A stretch of DNA of 64,000 nucleotides from Providencia stuartii. GTDB lineage: Bacteria > Pseudomonadota > Gammaproteobacteria > Enterobacterales > Enterobacteriaceae. A program made the translations under genes and the position numbers. Below, piece by piece: positions 50,590-60,197 of this stretch. The DNA lies in NCBI RefSeq assembly GCF_029277985.1, contig NZ_CP119546.1, forward strand, positions 1,860,001 to 1,924,000, in the 5' to 3' direction. The first letter of the stretch is position 1. Every line of letters begins with the position of its first letter. The notes beneath the pieces are model-generated. The model was not told where the DNA came from. It made no database searches and saw only the letters and a list, made by a program, of their open reading frames with translations.

Positions 50590-52203
50590 ATGCGATTCTT
50601 ACCGGTCAATTTAAGCGCTTTTATGATCGAGCTACACAGTCTTGAAGAGACGATGGCATTGACTCATTTACTGCGCAATAGGGCACACAAACTGGCAATT
50701 GAAGAGATAACACCAGCGGCAAGAACAGTGCTTGTTCGTTTTAATTCAATGCTCACCAATATTGATAAGTTAATTGATCAAATTGGCCGTTTAGACATTT
50801 CAGCAACGGAGTTGAAATCGGGGCCGCTAGTGACGATCCCCGTTCATTACAATGGGGAAGATCTTGCTGATGTGGCTGAGTATCTTGGTACATCGATTGA
50901 AGATGTCATAAGGAGACATACGGGGAATGAATACCAAGTGGCATTTTGTGGTTTTGCTCCCGGATTTGCTTATATGGTGGCGAAAAATGCACAGTTGAAT
51001 GTACCTAGAAGGCCATCGCCGAGGATCCGTATTCCAGCCGGCTCAGTGGCATTAGCGGGAGAGTTTAGTAGTGTTTACCCGCAGGCTAGCCCTGGGGGAT
51101 GGCAGCTCATCGGTGTCACGGAAACGGCTGTTTGGGATTTGTATCGAGAGGAACCCGCGCTGTTAAAACCGGGTTATCGAGTCAATTTTGTTGATGCCGC
51201 CAGAGCAGAGACGACTTACAGTTTACCTCAGCCGACTCATCACCATAAAAGTCATGAAAAAATGGTCCTGAGTGATGATTTGACGGTGCTAGCAACAGGC
51301 TTACAAACATTAGTACAGGACTATGGACGAATGGGATTGTCGGCTTTGGGGATCTCCGAGTCGGGAGCGATGGATAAAGGGGCATTACGTAGCGCTAACC
51401 GCCTTGTTGGGAATGATATTCATGAAGCTGCATTAGAAATCACTCAAGGTGGCTTTAAAGCGCAGGCAAACAGACCTTTATTAGTCGGGGTAACCGGAGC
51501 CAGTTGTGATGTTGAAATCACCACAGCGGAAGGGATCCACTATTTTGCGCAGCAATATCAGCCAATTCAACTTGCCAAGGGCGACATTATCCATTTGGGG
51601 ACGGCGACTAAAGGGGTTCGTAGTTATTTGGCTATACGCGGTGGCATTGAGATGACACCTATTTTAGGAAGTTGTTCTTTCGACACCTTAGCTCAAGTTG
51701 GCCCAGCGCCACTCAAGGCGGGGCAGTGCTTAGCCGTGAAAAGCCTTAAGCAGCAAACTGTCATTTCACTCAATGAACTGCCCGTTTTAAATTATCCAAG
51801 CGCTCATGAAATTGTTGTATTAGATATTGTTTTAGGTCCTCGAACTGACTGGTTTACACAGCAAGCGGTACGATTATTAACATCGCAATTATGGCAAGTG
51901 ACTGCGGCATCGAATCGTATCGGTTTGCGATTAGCTGGGGATAAGGGGATCGAGCGCGCTAAACATCAAGAATTACCGAGTGAAGGGACTTGTGTTGGTG
52001 CAATTCAAATTCCCGCGAATGGTCAACCGGTCCTATTTTTGAATGATCACCCATTAACGGGGGGCTATCCGGTTATCGGGGCAGTGTGTGAATATCATTT
52101 AGACCTAGCGGGTCAAATCCCTGTTAACGCAAAAATACAATTTAATCCAATAAAGGTATTCAACGAATTTGAAGGGAGTCGGGACACTTATGCCTACAAT
52201 TAA
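50590..52203 (+). CDS. pxpBC: Fused 5-oxoprolinase subunits PxpB-PxpC (KipI-KipA fusion)
   Basis: 537 residues, GGAGGGGG just before the ATG. Residues about 1-210 are the KipI/PxpB (AHS1) domain with 'CGFAPGFAYMVAKNAQL' and 'IPAGSVALAGEFSSVYPQAS'. Residues about 225-537 are the KipA/PxpC (AHS2) domain with 'LQTLVQDYGRMGLSALGISE' and 'GGYPVIGAVCEYHLDLAGQI'. The two are separate genes in E. coli (ybgJ, ybgK). AHS1/AHS2 are also the carboxyltransferase-like halves of urea carboxylase, relevant because a biotin carboxylase follows. Overlaps the next gene by 14 bases. Confidence 0.92.
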   Translation: MRFLPVNLSAFMIELHSLEETMALTHLLRNRAHKLAIEEITPAARTVLVRFNSMLTNIDKLIDQIGRLDISATELKSGPLVTIPVHYNGEDLADVAEYLGTSIEDVIRRHTGNEYQVAFCGFAPGFAYMVAKNAQLNVPRRPSPRIRIPAGSVALAGEFSSVYPQASPGGWQLIGVTETAVWDLYREEPALLKPGYRVNFVDAARAETTYSLPQPTHHHKSHEKMVLSDDLTVLATGLQTLVQDYGRMGLSALGISESGAMDKGALRSANRLVGNDIHEAALEITQGGFKAQANRPLLVGVTGASCDVEITTAEGIHYFAQQYQPIQLAKGDIIHLGTATKGVRSYLAIRGGIEMTPILGSCSFDTLAQVGPAPLKAGQCLAVKSLKQQTVISLNELPVLNYPSAHEIVVLDIVLGPRTDWFTQQAVRLLTSQLWQVTAASNRIGLRLAGDKGIERAKHQELPSEGTCVGAIQIPANGQPVLFLNDHPLTGGYPVIGAVCEYHLDLAGQIPVNAKIQFNPIKVFNEFEGSRDTYAYN

Positions 52204-53935
52204 TCATAATATTCAACATAAAGTGTTGATCGCGAATCGCGGTGAAATAGCGGTAAGAATTATTCGTGCTTGTCGTGATATGGGGTTTACGTCTGTGGCC
52301 GTTTATGCAGATGCAGATATTGCGGCATTACATGTCCAAATGGCGGATGAGGCCTATGGTTTAGCGGGTAATACCCCCACTGACAGCTATCTGGATATGC
52401 ACAAACTGATTAGGATCGCGAAAAAATCAGGGGCTACGATGGTTCACCCTGGTTATGGATTTCTTTCAGAACGTGCAGAATTTGCACGTGCCGTGCAAGA
52501 GAATGGCCTTATCTGGATTGGACCTAATCCAGAAACTATTGAAATATTAGGTGATAAGGTAAAAGCTCGCCAACTTGCCATGCAAGTGGGCGCGCCATTG
52601 GTCGCAGGAACAAAAGAGCCAGTGAAAGAGGCGAAGGAAGTCGTGGCGTTTGCTCACGCGAATGGTCTCCCCATTGCTATAAAAGCTGCATTTGGTGGCG
52701 GAGGACGAGGTTTAAAAGTGGCATGGCAGATGGAGGAAGTGGAAGAGCTCTACCACTCGGCAGTGAGGGAAGCGACAGCAGCATTTGGACGCGGCGAATG
52801 TTTCCTTGAACAATTTCTGCATAATCCTCGCCATATTGAAGCACAAGTGATTGCTGATCAGCATGGCAATGTTGTTGTCGTCGGGACTCGTGATTGTTCT
52901 TTACAGCGTCGTAATCAAAAGTTGGTGGAAGAATCGCCAGCGCCTTTTCTTTCGCAAGCGTTACAGCAACAAATCATTCAAGCATCTGTCGATATTTGTG
53001 CGAAAGCAAATTATATCGGCGCTGCTACAGTCGAGTTTTTACTTAGCCAAGATGGTAAATTATCTTTCCTTGAAGTGAATACACGTTTACAAGTAGAACA
53101 CCCTGTGACGGAAGAAACGACAGGTATAGACCTAGTCATTGAACAATTACGTATTGCCCAAGGGTTACCATTAAGCATCAATGAAACACCTAAGCCCAGA
53201 GGTCATGCTTTTGAGTTTCGTATCAATGCTGAAGATGCGGGAAATGGTTTTCTACCTACACCGGGCGTGATCCAGCGTTTTGATCCACCATCTGGCCCAG
53301 GTGTTCGTTTAGACAGTGGTGTCATGGCAGGATCAACCATACCAAGCACATTTGATTCACTAATGGCGAAATTGATTGTGTTTGGCCGCACACGAGAACA
53401 GGCCATTCAGCGTGCTCGCCGTGCTTTAGCCGAATTTACTATTGAAGGTGTAGCATCGGTATTGCCTTTTCATCGCGCAGTGATAGAACAAATGGACTTT
53501 TGTGAGCAATTTAACGTGCATACACGTTGGATTGAAACCGAGTTTAGGGTACAAATTCCGCCAGCAAAACGTCAGCTCCCTCAAAATGAGCAGCCGTTAA
53601 CTCATACTTTTATTGAAATTGATGGTAAACGTTGCCAATTAGGATTGCCCGCACAATTATTAGCAGGGTTATCGTTACAATCTACTGAGCAAGCCTCTAC
53701 GACAACACAAGCCAATGACAAGCAGGATCATTTGCTGAATGCGCCAATTTCAGGTGTGTTATTTAACTGGTTAGTTGCTGAAGGTGATGAGGTGGCTCAA
53801 GGGGAGGTGATTGGCGTGATGGAAGCCATGAAGATGGAGGTTCAGGTAATGGCACACCGTGCAGGTAAATTGAAATATATTGCTAAAAAAGGTGATTATA
53901 TTAACGCAGATTGTGCCATCGCTGAAATTGCCTAG
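52190..53935 (+). CDS. Biotin carboxylase fused to a biotin carboxyl carrier domain
   Basis: 581 residues from ATG 52190 (GGGAG 11 bases upstream); a TTG at 52169 in the same frame is less likely. Biotin carboxylase part: 'KVLIANRGEIAVRIIRACRD', ATP-grasp 'KAAFGGGGRGLKV', and 'SFLEVNTRLQVEHPVTEETT'. The C-terminal biotinyl domain carries the lysine in 'GVMEAMKMEVQVM'. The operon lacks a dedicated carboxyltransferase; the preceding AHS1-AHS2 fusion resembles the one in urea carboxylase, so the two could form a biotin-dependent carboxylase. It is not the essential accC, which is normally next to accB. Confidence 0.88.
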   Translation: MPTINHNIQHKVLIANRGEIAVRIIRACRDMGFTSVAVYADADIAALHVQMADEAYGLAGNTPTDSYLDMHKLIRIAKKSGATMVHPGYGFLSERAEFARAVQENGLIWIGPNPETIEILGDKVKARQLAMQVGAPLVAGTKEPVKEAKEVVAFAHANGLPIAIKAAFGGGGRGLKVAWQMEEVEELYHSAVREATAAFGRGECFLEQFLHNPRHIEAQVIADQHGNVVVVGTRDCSLQRRNQKLVEESPAPFLSQALQQQIIQASVDICAKANYIGAATVEFLLSQDGKLSFLEVNTRLQVEHPVTEETTGIDLVIEQLRIAQGLPLSINETPKPRGHAFEFRINAEDAGNGFLPTPGVIQRFDPPSGPGVRLDSGVMAGSTIPSTFDSLMAKLIVFGRTREQAIQRARRALAEFTIEGVASVLPFHRAVIEQMDFCEQFNVHTRWIETEFRVQIPPAKRQLPQNEQPLTHTFIEIDGKRCQLGLPAQLLAGLSLQSTEQASTTTQANDKQDHLLNAPISGVLFNWLVAEGDEVAQGEVIGVMEAMKMEVQVMAHRAGKLKYIAKKGDYINADCAIAEIA

Positions 53936-53942
53936 CTGTTTG

Positions 53943-53970
53943 GTGGGAGCAAGTTACAACGGGCTCCCAC
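53943..53970. terminator. Hairpin at the end of the oxoproline operon
   Basis: GTGGGAGC / GCTCCCAC stem with a 12-base loop between convergent genes. T-runs are weak, so efficiency is uncertain. Confidence 0.55.
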
Positions 53971-53981
53971 GTTTGCCAATG

Positions 53982-54251
53982 TTATCGAGAAATACGCGTT
54001 GGTAATGAACGTAATGGAGGATTAGGCGCAGGCACACTGTGTTGGTCCTCTTTTTTAATTTCGTCGCTATCTCGATAGACTTCACCACACATAAAGTACA
54101 GGTTTGGGCGTTTGGATTCGAGGTAAGATTTACGGCTGATACATTCTTGTTGCGTAAAAATGGTCTCAGTAACAGGTAGCGCATCACATGCATCTGTGCC
54201 GCAAGGGCTTACCCATAAGGCCCATCCAATGAGTACCATATGTCCTGCCAT
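53982..54251 (-). CDS. Small exported cysteine-containing protein of unknown function
   Basis: 89 residues; GGAGGAG lies about eight bases upstream of the ATG. A short N-terminal hydrophobic segment (residues 4-16) is followed by four cysteines (17, 22, 37, 55), which would allow two disulfides, and a charged, proline-rich C-terminus 'SVPAPNPPLRSLP'. Resembles small enterobacterial exported proteins of the DUF1482 sort, but I am not certain of the family. Convergent with the oxoproline operon. Confidence 0.6.
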   Translation of the reverse strand: MAGHMVLIGWALWVSPCGTDACDALPVTETIFTQQECISRKSYLESKRPNLYFMCGEVYRDSDEIKKEDQHSVPAPNPPLRSLPTRISR

Positions 54252-55531
54252 TCGAACTGCTCCTCCAACAAGTATGAAAGTAACACTGGGCCACAGCGAG
54301 TGGCAGCACTAACGATGACAAATTAACTCACTTGACGGCATCTGTTAGCGACGATAAGTGTAAAAAGCGAGCATCAATTAATAGATTGAACACAAATGTT
54401 ATCATTGGATTCAGCAAATGTATGTAATGTCGTGAATAATCATTGTAAATTGGCATTAAATAGCAAATCAATAAGTTAAGATTGTAACAAGTAATAATCT
54501 CTATTAGAGGCCTATCATTGTTAATATTATGAATTAAAAGGCGTTAATAATGCGTCATTATGTCGTAAAAAAATATTTTTTCAAAATTAGCAATACAAAA
54601 TAGATGTTATTATCACTATCTAAACAATAAGCATTCTAATTATGATTCAGTTAATGTCACCCCCAAAGACATTTTTGGACTTGGTGTAAGAAAATAAATA
54701 GGTAATAGGCTAAATGGAAGGGGATGGATGAAGCGGAGTAGCATTATTCTATAAGATGTTTTTTGCTTATATTCGTTATTGTTGTTCAGCATGTTTGATA
54801 TCGAAAGTAACAAATATCATGGGATAGTCACAAATTGCGTTCGGTAATGTCTTATTTAGACTGTGTTGAGTATCCACCACTATTATTAACCATTTTTATT
54901 TATGATATATCAATAATGTCAAATCTTTTATGGGGAAATGTAAAGTCCACAATAGACGCTCTAAATTAGAATGAAAACCGATAAAGGCAATGGGTTGGAT
55001 ATTAAAATATAGACTTGTCTGTTTTGTTTTAAATAAAGGTTTCTTAAAAAATACTGATGAATTGATAAAGTACTATGACTCATTTTAGCTAGTTGATTAA
55101 TTGCAACACTATGATAATAATCAATTTCTCAAACGAGAACACCTGGCGCATGTAAATATGGATAACTGAGTTTATAGCCTATACGAATATAATATTGGTT
55201 TGGTGTTATTTGTCGTGAAAAATAGCGATGTATTCACTAAATCATTTAACTGTTCATTTTTTAATGAAGGCATCGGTATCTTTTAGGTTAATTTACTTAG
55301 GCTATGTGGATTGATAGATTTTAATTATTTTTATTGAATAGCGATAGGAGAACCCTATCAGGCTGATTGATTTATAACCACGATTGGTCGCTAATTTTGG
55401 AACCGCTTCGCAAAAACGTAAAATATTTGTCTTATGATTGTTGTTTTAAGAGCTAGCTCATAACAATGATAATGGGTTTTATTTACGATAAAAAATAACT
55501 TATCACTACAGAAATTGGGTATCTAACGATT
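54252..55531. other. 1.3 kb gene-poor AT-rich region
   Basis: No ORF longer than about 35 codons has a convincing start on either strand. A 32-codon ORF from ATG 54990 has AAAGG only two bases from the start and is not supported. No tRNA, terminator-ended RNA or repeat array was found. Could be a decayed gene remnant or hold unrecognised regulatory RNA. Confidence 0.5.
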
Positions 55532-56074
55532 ATGAATACCATGGAGAACGTTTTGACATTTTGGTTCGAAGAATCGACACCAAAACAGTGGTTTGAAAAA
55601 AGTGCAAAATTTGATGCGGTCATTACCCAACGTTTTGCCGGAACCTTAGAACGTGCGGCAAAAGGCGAACTTGCTTACTGGCGAATTTCTATCCGTGGTC
55701 GACTCGCTGAAATTATCGTTCTAGACCAGTTTTCAAGAAATATTTGGCGTGATACGGCAAAAGCGTTTGCACAAGACCAAATGGCTTTAGTGTTAGCTCA
55801 AGAAGCGATCAAACAGCCAGACTATAATTTATTGCCTTTATCTCAACGAAAATTCATTCTCATGCCGTTTATGCATTCGGAATCCAGTTTTATTCATCAA
55901 CAAGCGGTGGAGTTATTTCGAGGATTAGGCGACGACAATACATTGAATTATGAAATGCAGCATAAAGCCATTATTGATCGTTTTGGGCGTTATCCGCATC
56001 GTAATGAGATATTAGGGCGGGTATCAACGAAAGAAGAAATTGCATTTTTACAGCAACCTAATTCATCTTTTTAA
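55532..56074 (+). CDS. DUF924 family protein
   Basis: 180 residues, all-helical TPR-like fold. Family motifs: 'LTFWFEESTPKQWFEKSAKF' at the N-terminus, 'LAEIIVLDQFSRNIWRDTAK', 'FILMPFMHSES' and 'IIDRFGRYPHRNEILGR'. Molecular role unknown. The start at 55532 lacks a clear ribosome binding site; ATG 55541 is an alternative. Confidence 0.9.
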   Translation: MNTMENVLTFWFEESTPKQWFEKSAKFDAVITQRFAGTLERAAKGELAYWRISIRGRLAEIIVLDQFSRNIWRDTAKAFAQDQMALVLAQEAIKQPDYNLLPLSQRKFILMPFMHSESSFIHQQAVELFRGLGDDNTLNYEMQHKAIIDRFGRYPHRNEILGRVSTKEEIAFLQQPNSSF

Positions 56075-56265
56075 TCATCAATTGTGGTGCTGTGCTTGAG
56101 GCTCTCTAACCGCAGTATTAATAGCGTTCGCTTAGCTTCAATTCTGTTTGGGTGAGTGAAATGACTTGGCGGTGATTTGACGTTGATAATCTGTAATTCA
56201 TACTCAGTGTTACAAAGCTCACAGAATAAAATTGTCAGTGTTATTTTGTATAATGGGCAACGACA

Positions 56266-56297
56266 AGAGAAAGCCTGCAATTTTGCAGGCTTTCTCT
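56266..56297. terminator. Bidirectional terminator between DUF924 gene and dmsC
   Basis: Perfect 15-bp stem AGAGAAAGCCTGCAA / TTGCAGGCTTTCTCT with a two-base loop. It separates convergent genes. Confidence 0.88.
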
Positions 56298-56325
56298 TTA
56301 GTGGGAAAACAGGTGTAATGATGAA

Positions 56326-57102
56326 TTACATCGTAATTTGCCACAGGTTATAAAAAGCGATACGCCCAGCAAGTTCTGCAAGTAAAACGGCACCCGCACA
56401 GGTTGCGAGAGTCGCTTTTGGGGCACGTTGTTTTAATGCCATGCCGACAAAACCAGCTAATGCGATCACCAGTACAACAACTTGGAATCCCCAAAAACCA
56501 GTCTGTTCTGCGCTAAGTGCAGGGCCTGTTTCGGATAAAAAGGCCTGATAACCAGCACGGCTTGCGAAGATAACGACAGCACCGACTAAGAAAGCCGCAA
56601 TACCTAAACCACGAGCACCGATAGCAATCGCCAAGGCTCCGCCACCGACTAACATGGTCATCCACATTTGTAATGTGGTGTAGCTAGTATTCCAGTTTGC
56701 AATGGACGCAATATTATAAACTTGCGGAATTGACCAAACAAAAGCGAGGCCAGAGATCACCGCAGCAATGTTCGCGAGTTCGCGTAACAGCGGTTTTTTA
56801 TAAAATAATGTGAAAAACAGTGTTGCCGCGGCAAAAGTGACAAAAACGCCACTTAAGAACGCCTCATTACTCATTGGCGAACGACCAACACCGAGTAGCA
56901 TATTGAAAAAGCGTAGCGGTTGGCCAACGTGTAAGCCACCAATAGCTAATCCAATAATCATCACCACAAATGCGAGAATATTGGCATTTTTCAATTGTTT
57001 TTCATCAATAGATCCCATTTTTTTGCTCAAATACGCAAATAAAAATAGACCTGCCGCCGATTGCCCTAGGACGGTGAAAAAGACTAATGGTAATTCATGC
57101 AT
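56326..57102 (-). CDS. dmsC: Dimethyl sulfoxide reductase anchor subunit DmsC
   Basis: Membrane anchor that oxidises menaquinol for DMSO reductase. 258 residues from ATG 57102, which begins 'MHELPLVFFTVLGQSAAGLF' and has GGAGG seven bases upstream; the open frame to 57159 overlaps dmsB and is not family sequence. Eight hydrophobic segments. It starts one base after the dmsB stop, so it depends on translation of dmsB, which has an internal UGA. Confidence 0.93.
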   Translation of the reverse strand: MHELPLVFFTVLGQSAAGLFLFAYLSKKMGSIDEKQLKNANILAFVVMIIGLAIGGLHVGQPLRFFNMLLGVGRSPMSNEAFLSGVFVTFAAATLFFTLFYKKPLLRELANIAAVISGLAFVWSIPQVYNIASIANWNTSYTTLQMWMTMLVGGGALAIAIGARGLGIAAFLVGAVVIFASRAGYQAFLSETGPALSAEQTGFWGFQVVVLVIALAGFVGMALKQRAPKATLATCAGAVLLAELAGRIAFYNLWQITM

Positions 57103-57103
57103 T

Positions 57104-57724
57104 TTACACCTCCGCTGGGTTTTTGAGTTCGCCACTTTTATCGCCAGATGGTTTGGCATCTTTGTGTGGCTTAATGACGATATTTGGATTAGTCAGGCTT
57201 GGGTCTGGCATTGGTGCAATACCGCATTCCGTGCCATGAAGCTCACGAAGGACATTGATATCATCAAAATCCAGCGCTCGTTGTGGGCATGACTCAACAC
57301 AAACAGGTTTCATACCTTTAGCGACACGCTCGTATCAACCATCACATTTGCTCATCAGCTTTTTCTTCTCGTCATATTGAGGCGCGCCATACGGGCAACG
57401 CAATTCGCAATAACGACAGCCAACACAGACGGATTGATCGACAACAACGAGGCCATCTTCTGCACGTTTGTGCATCGCTCCTGTTGGACAACCTTCCACG
57501 CAGGTTGGGTTCGAACAGTGGTTACAAGAGATGGATAAATAGTAGCTATAAACATTTTGCTGCCAAATACCATCTTGTTTCTGCCAACTACCACCACCAA
57601 ATTCGTATACACGACGGAATTTAGGGCCTAAATCGAGATCTTTTTCGTCCTTACAACTGACCTGACACGTTTTACAGCCAGTACATTTTGTGGAGTCAAA
57701 ATAAAAGCCATACTGTTTCATCAA
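57104..57724 (-). pseudogene. dmsB: Dimethyl sulfoxide reductase iron-sulfur subunit DmsB, interrupted by an in-frame UGA
   Basis: Electron-transfer subunit with four 4Fe-4S clusters. The frame spans 207 codons, the full family length, but codon 130 (57337-57335) is TGA. The context is 'KLMSKCDG-stop-YERVAKGM', where E. coli DmsB reads KCDGCYDRV, so the stop replaces a cluster-ligand cysteine. Other ligand groups are intact: CTGCKTCQVSC, CNHCSNPTCVEGCP, CVGCRYCELRCP and CVESCP. TGC or TGT to TGA is a single-base change. No frameshift. A short AGCG-TGT-CGCT hairpin after the stop does not match a bacterial SECIS element, so selenocysteine is unlikely. Nonsense mutation or sequencing error. Confidence 0.88.
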
Positions 57725-57732
57725 TTAACTCC

Positions 57733-60168
57733 TTAAGCGCGTTTCACTTCAACAAGGTTAGTATGTTGTGGTGTTCCTTTTGCCAGTGGAGAAGGAACTT
57801 GTGAGGTTAGGGTGTTGATACAGCCTCCCGTATCTAATCCCGCTGTATCTAAGGTACGCCATGCACCTTGTGGAACAGCGATAACACCCGGTAATACGCG
57901 CTCAGTCACTTTAACTTTAATCTGAATGCGACCACGGTCATTGAATATTTCAGCGACATCACCATTGCTTAATCCACGTTCTTGGGCATCAATAGGGTTG
58001 AGCCAGAATTGATGTGGAATAGCTTCACGTAACATCTCAACATTAAAATAGCTTGAGTGAACATGACCTTTATCATGGAAGCCCGTCATTAATAATGGGA
58101 ATTTTTGTTGGCTACGTTGCTGTTCAACGCCTTCTTTATTGACGCAATATTCCGGAATTGCCGGTATACGCTGGCCTTCTGGAAGTTCCCAATTTTTAAC
58201 ACGCTCTGCTAATTGCTCTGAATAAATTTCAATTTTTCCAGAAGGTGTTTTTAATGGATTTGCGACAGGATCATCACGGAAATCCTTCAGTGCAATGTAT
58301 TTTGACGTATCGGCAAATTGACGGTCGATAATGCCACCACCATCGGTTTCACTGAACTCAGGTAAATGAGGCATTTTTTCACGGGTTTTGTTGTAGCAAT
58401 ATTCAATCCACTCTTCATAAGTACGACCTTCAGTGAATTGTTCTTTTACTCCCATTTTCTCTGCAATGTCAGCTAATACATCATAGTTAGGGCGGTTTTC
58501 CCACAGAGGTTTAATCGCATTTTGCAAACGGACTAAATAGTGATAGGCGCCACTTGCATAGGAGTTATTGATAAGGTCATTTGTCTCAACGGGGGTAACA
58601 TCCGGCAGCAGCAAATCAGCATATTGTGCCGATGGCGTGTGGTGGTTATCCCAAACTAAGATAAATTCACATTTTGATTCATCAGATAAAATATCGTGGG
58701 TTTTATTCAAGTCAGCGTGCTGGTTACCGATCACGTTACTTGAGTAGCACCACATAAATTTGATGTCGTTATTGAGCTTATCTGCCCCTTTGATACCGCC
58801 ATTTTCAGCAGTTAACTCTTTACCGCGGACAATAGCTTCAGTCCACATAAATGAAGGTAATGTCGCTTTAACAGGGTTTGGTAAAGCGAAACCAGCAACA
58901 GGGTAAGCAATACTATTGCCCCAAAGGCCTGTATTGGTACCTGGGCGACCAATATTACCTGACATGATAGGAAGCATCATGATAGAGCGGCAGGCTTGTT
59001 CGCCATTTTCAGTACGTTGTAAACCCCAGCCTTGTGAAATCCACGCATGCTTTGAATTACCAATTTCGCGAGCTAATTGGATAATACGTGAAACCGAAAT
59101 ACCGGTTAGCTGACTAGCCCATTCAGGAGTCTTAGCGATGCCATCTGGACCGTTACCAAGGATATAATCCTTGTAAGAACCATTACGTGGTGCGGAAGCG
59201 GGCAGTGTGCTTTCATCCCAACCGACACAGTAATTTTTCAAAAATTCTTCATCGGTTAAGCCTTCTTGGATCATGACATAGCCTAGCGCTGCAACTAGTG
59301 CAGCATCGGTACCCGGATAGATAGGGATCCATTCTGCGCCAAGTGTGGTCACACTATCAGTACGGCGAGGGTCAATGATGATGACTTTCGCTTTACTCTT
59401 GTCTAATGCGTTCAATGTTTCATAGAACTGACCGCCACCAGACATACGTGTTTCAGCAAGGTTATGACCAAACATCACAACGAGGTCTGAGTTTTGGATC
59501 TCAGAAAGCAGGGATTCTTCCACACTACCATAAACATATGGTGTGATTTCCATTAACTGAGCATAGGAATAGGTACCGTAGTCACCTAGGAACCCACCCG
59601 TCAGGCTGAGAAGACGTTTACATGCCGCACGACCATGCAAGTTAGCCCCTGTTGAACCTGTACCGTATTGGTAATAAATTGCATCGCTGCCATATTTATC
59701 AATGGTGTATTTGAGTTTTTCAGCAATGATGGTTGTTGCCTCATCCCAACTGATTTTTTTGAATTTGCCTTCACCGCGTTTACCAACGCGCACCATTGGG
59801 TATTTCAGGCGATCAGGATTGTAGGTTTTCCAACGTACTGAACGGCCACGTAAGCATGGGCGAATTTGGTGCTCCCCTAATGTAGAGTCGTCGTACATGG
59901 TTTCATTAGAAATACGACTGATAACACCATCCTTAACATGGACTTTGAGTGGACAACGGCTACCACAGTTAACTAAGCAAGCGCTATAACTGATTTTTTC
60001 GTTGATTTCATCAGGCATGATTTCTGGTGTTTTTGCTTGAGCAGCAAAAGGTAAGGTGATTGAGCCTGCGACAGCAGCTGCGGTAGCCACTGTTGCGGAA
60101 GTTTGAATAAACTCCCTTCTGCTCAGTTCTCCAAAATGAGTATTTTTATTTGTTTTATGCATTGACAT
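57733..60168 (-). CDS. dmsA: Dimethyl sulfoxide reductase catalytic subunit DmsA (DmsA/YnfE type)
   Basis: Periplasmic molybdopterin enzyme reducing DMSO and related S- or N-oxides in anaerobic respiration. 811 residues. Twin-arginine signal 'LSRREFIQTSATVATAAAVA' near residues 14-33. N-terminal 4Fe-4S motif 'CLVNCGSRCPLKV' with later 'CLRGRSVRWKTYNPDRLKYP'. Mo-bis-MGD ligand region 'YGTYSYAQ', with Ser expected. C-terminal 'GGCINTLTSQVPSPLAKGTP' is typical. YnfE/YnfF are close paralogues. First gene of dmsABC; an FNR-like site lies at the expected activating distance. Confidence 0.93.
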   Translation of the reverse strand: MSMHKTNKNTHFGELSRREFIQTSATVATAAAVAGSITLPFAAQAKTPEIMPDEINEKISYSACLVNCGSRCPLKVHVKDGVISRISNETMYDDSTLGEHQIRPCLRGRSVRWKTYNPDRLKYPMVRVGKRGEGKFKKISWDEATTIIAEKLKYTIDKYGSDAIYYQYGTGSTGANLHGRAACKRLLSLTGGFLGDYGTYSYAQLMEITPYVYGSVEESLLSEIQNSDLVVMFGHNLAETRMSGGGQFYETLNALDKSKAKVIIIDPRRTDSVTTLGAEWIPIYPGTDAALVAALGYVMIQEGLTDEEFLKNYCVGWDESTLPASAPRNGSYKDYILGNGPDGIAKTPEWASQLTGISVSRIIQLAREIGNSKHAWISQGWGLQRTENGEQACRSIMMLPIMSGNIGRPGTNTGLWGNSIAYPVAGFALPNPVKATLPSFMWTEAIVRGKELTAENGGIKGADKLNNDIKFMWCYSSNVIGNQHADLNKTHDILSDESKCEFILVWDNHHTPSAQYADLLLPDVTPVETNDLINNSYASGAYHYLVRLQNAIKPLWENRPNYDVLADIAEKMGVKEQFTEGRTYEEWIEYCYNKTREKMPHLPEFSETDGGGIIDRQFADTSKYIALKDFRDDPVANPLKTPSGKIEIYSEQLAERVKNWELPEGQRIPAIPEYCVNKEGVEQQRSQQKFPLLMTGFHDKGHVHSSYFNVEMLREAIPHQFWLNPIDAQERGLSNGDVAEIFNDRGRIQIKVKVTERVLPGVIAVPQGAWRTLDTAGLDTGGCINTLTSQVPSPLAKGTPQHTNLVEVKRA

Positions 60169-60197
60169 TGCCTATATGTAAAGTTCGATATCACTTT

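Noticed and set aside
54990..55088. 32-codon ORF in the 1.3 kb gene-poor region
   Set aside because: The purine-rich stretch is only two bases from the ATG, too close for initiation, and the peptide resembles nothing known.
56071..56280. 69-codon minus-strand ORF between the DUF924 gene and dmsC
   Set aside because: Its start lies within the terminator hairpin and it has no plausible initiation signal; it looks like a chance ORF.
57104..57360. Selenocysteine decoding of the UGA in dmsB
   Set aside because: The only hairpin close downstream (AGCG-TGT-CGCT) is tiny and lacks the loop features of a bacterial SECIS. A selenocysteine as an iron-sulfur ligand here would be unprecedented in the family; a point mutation or sequencing error is simpler.
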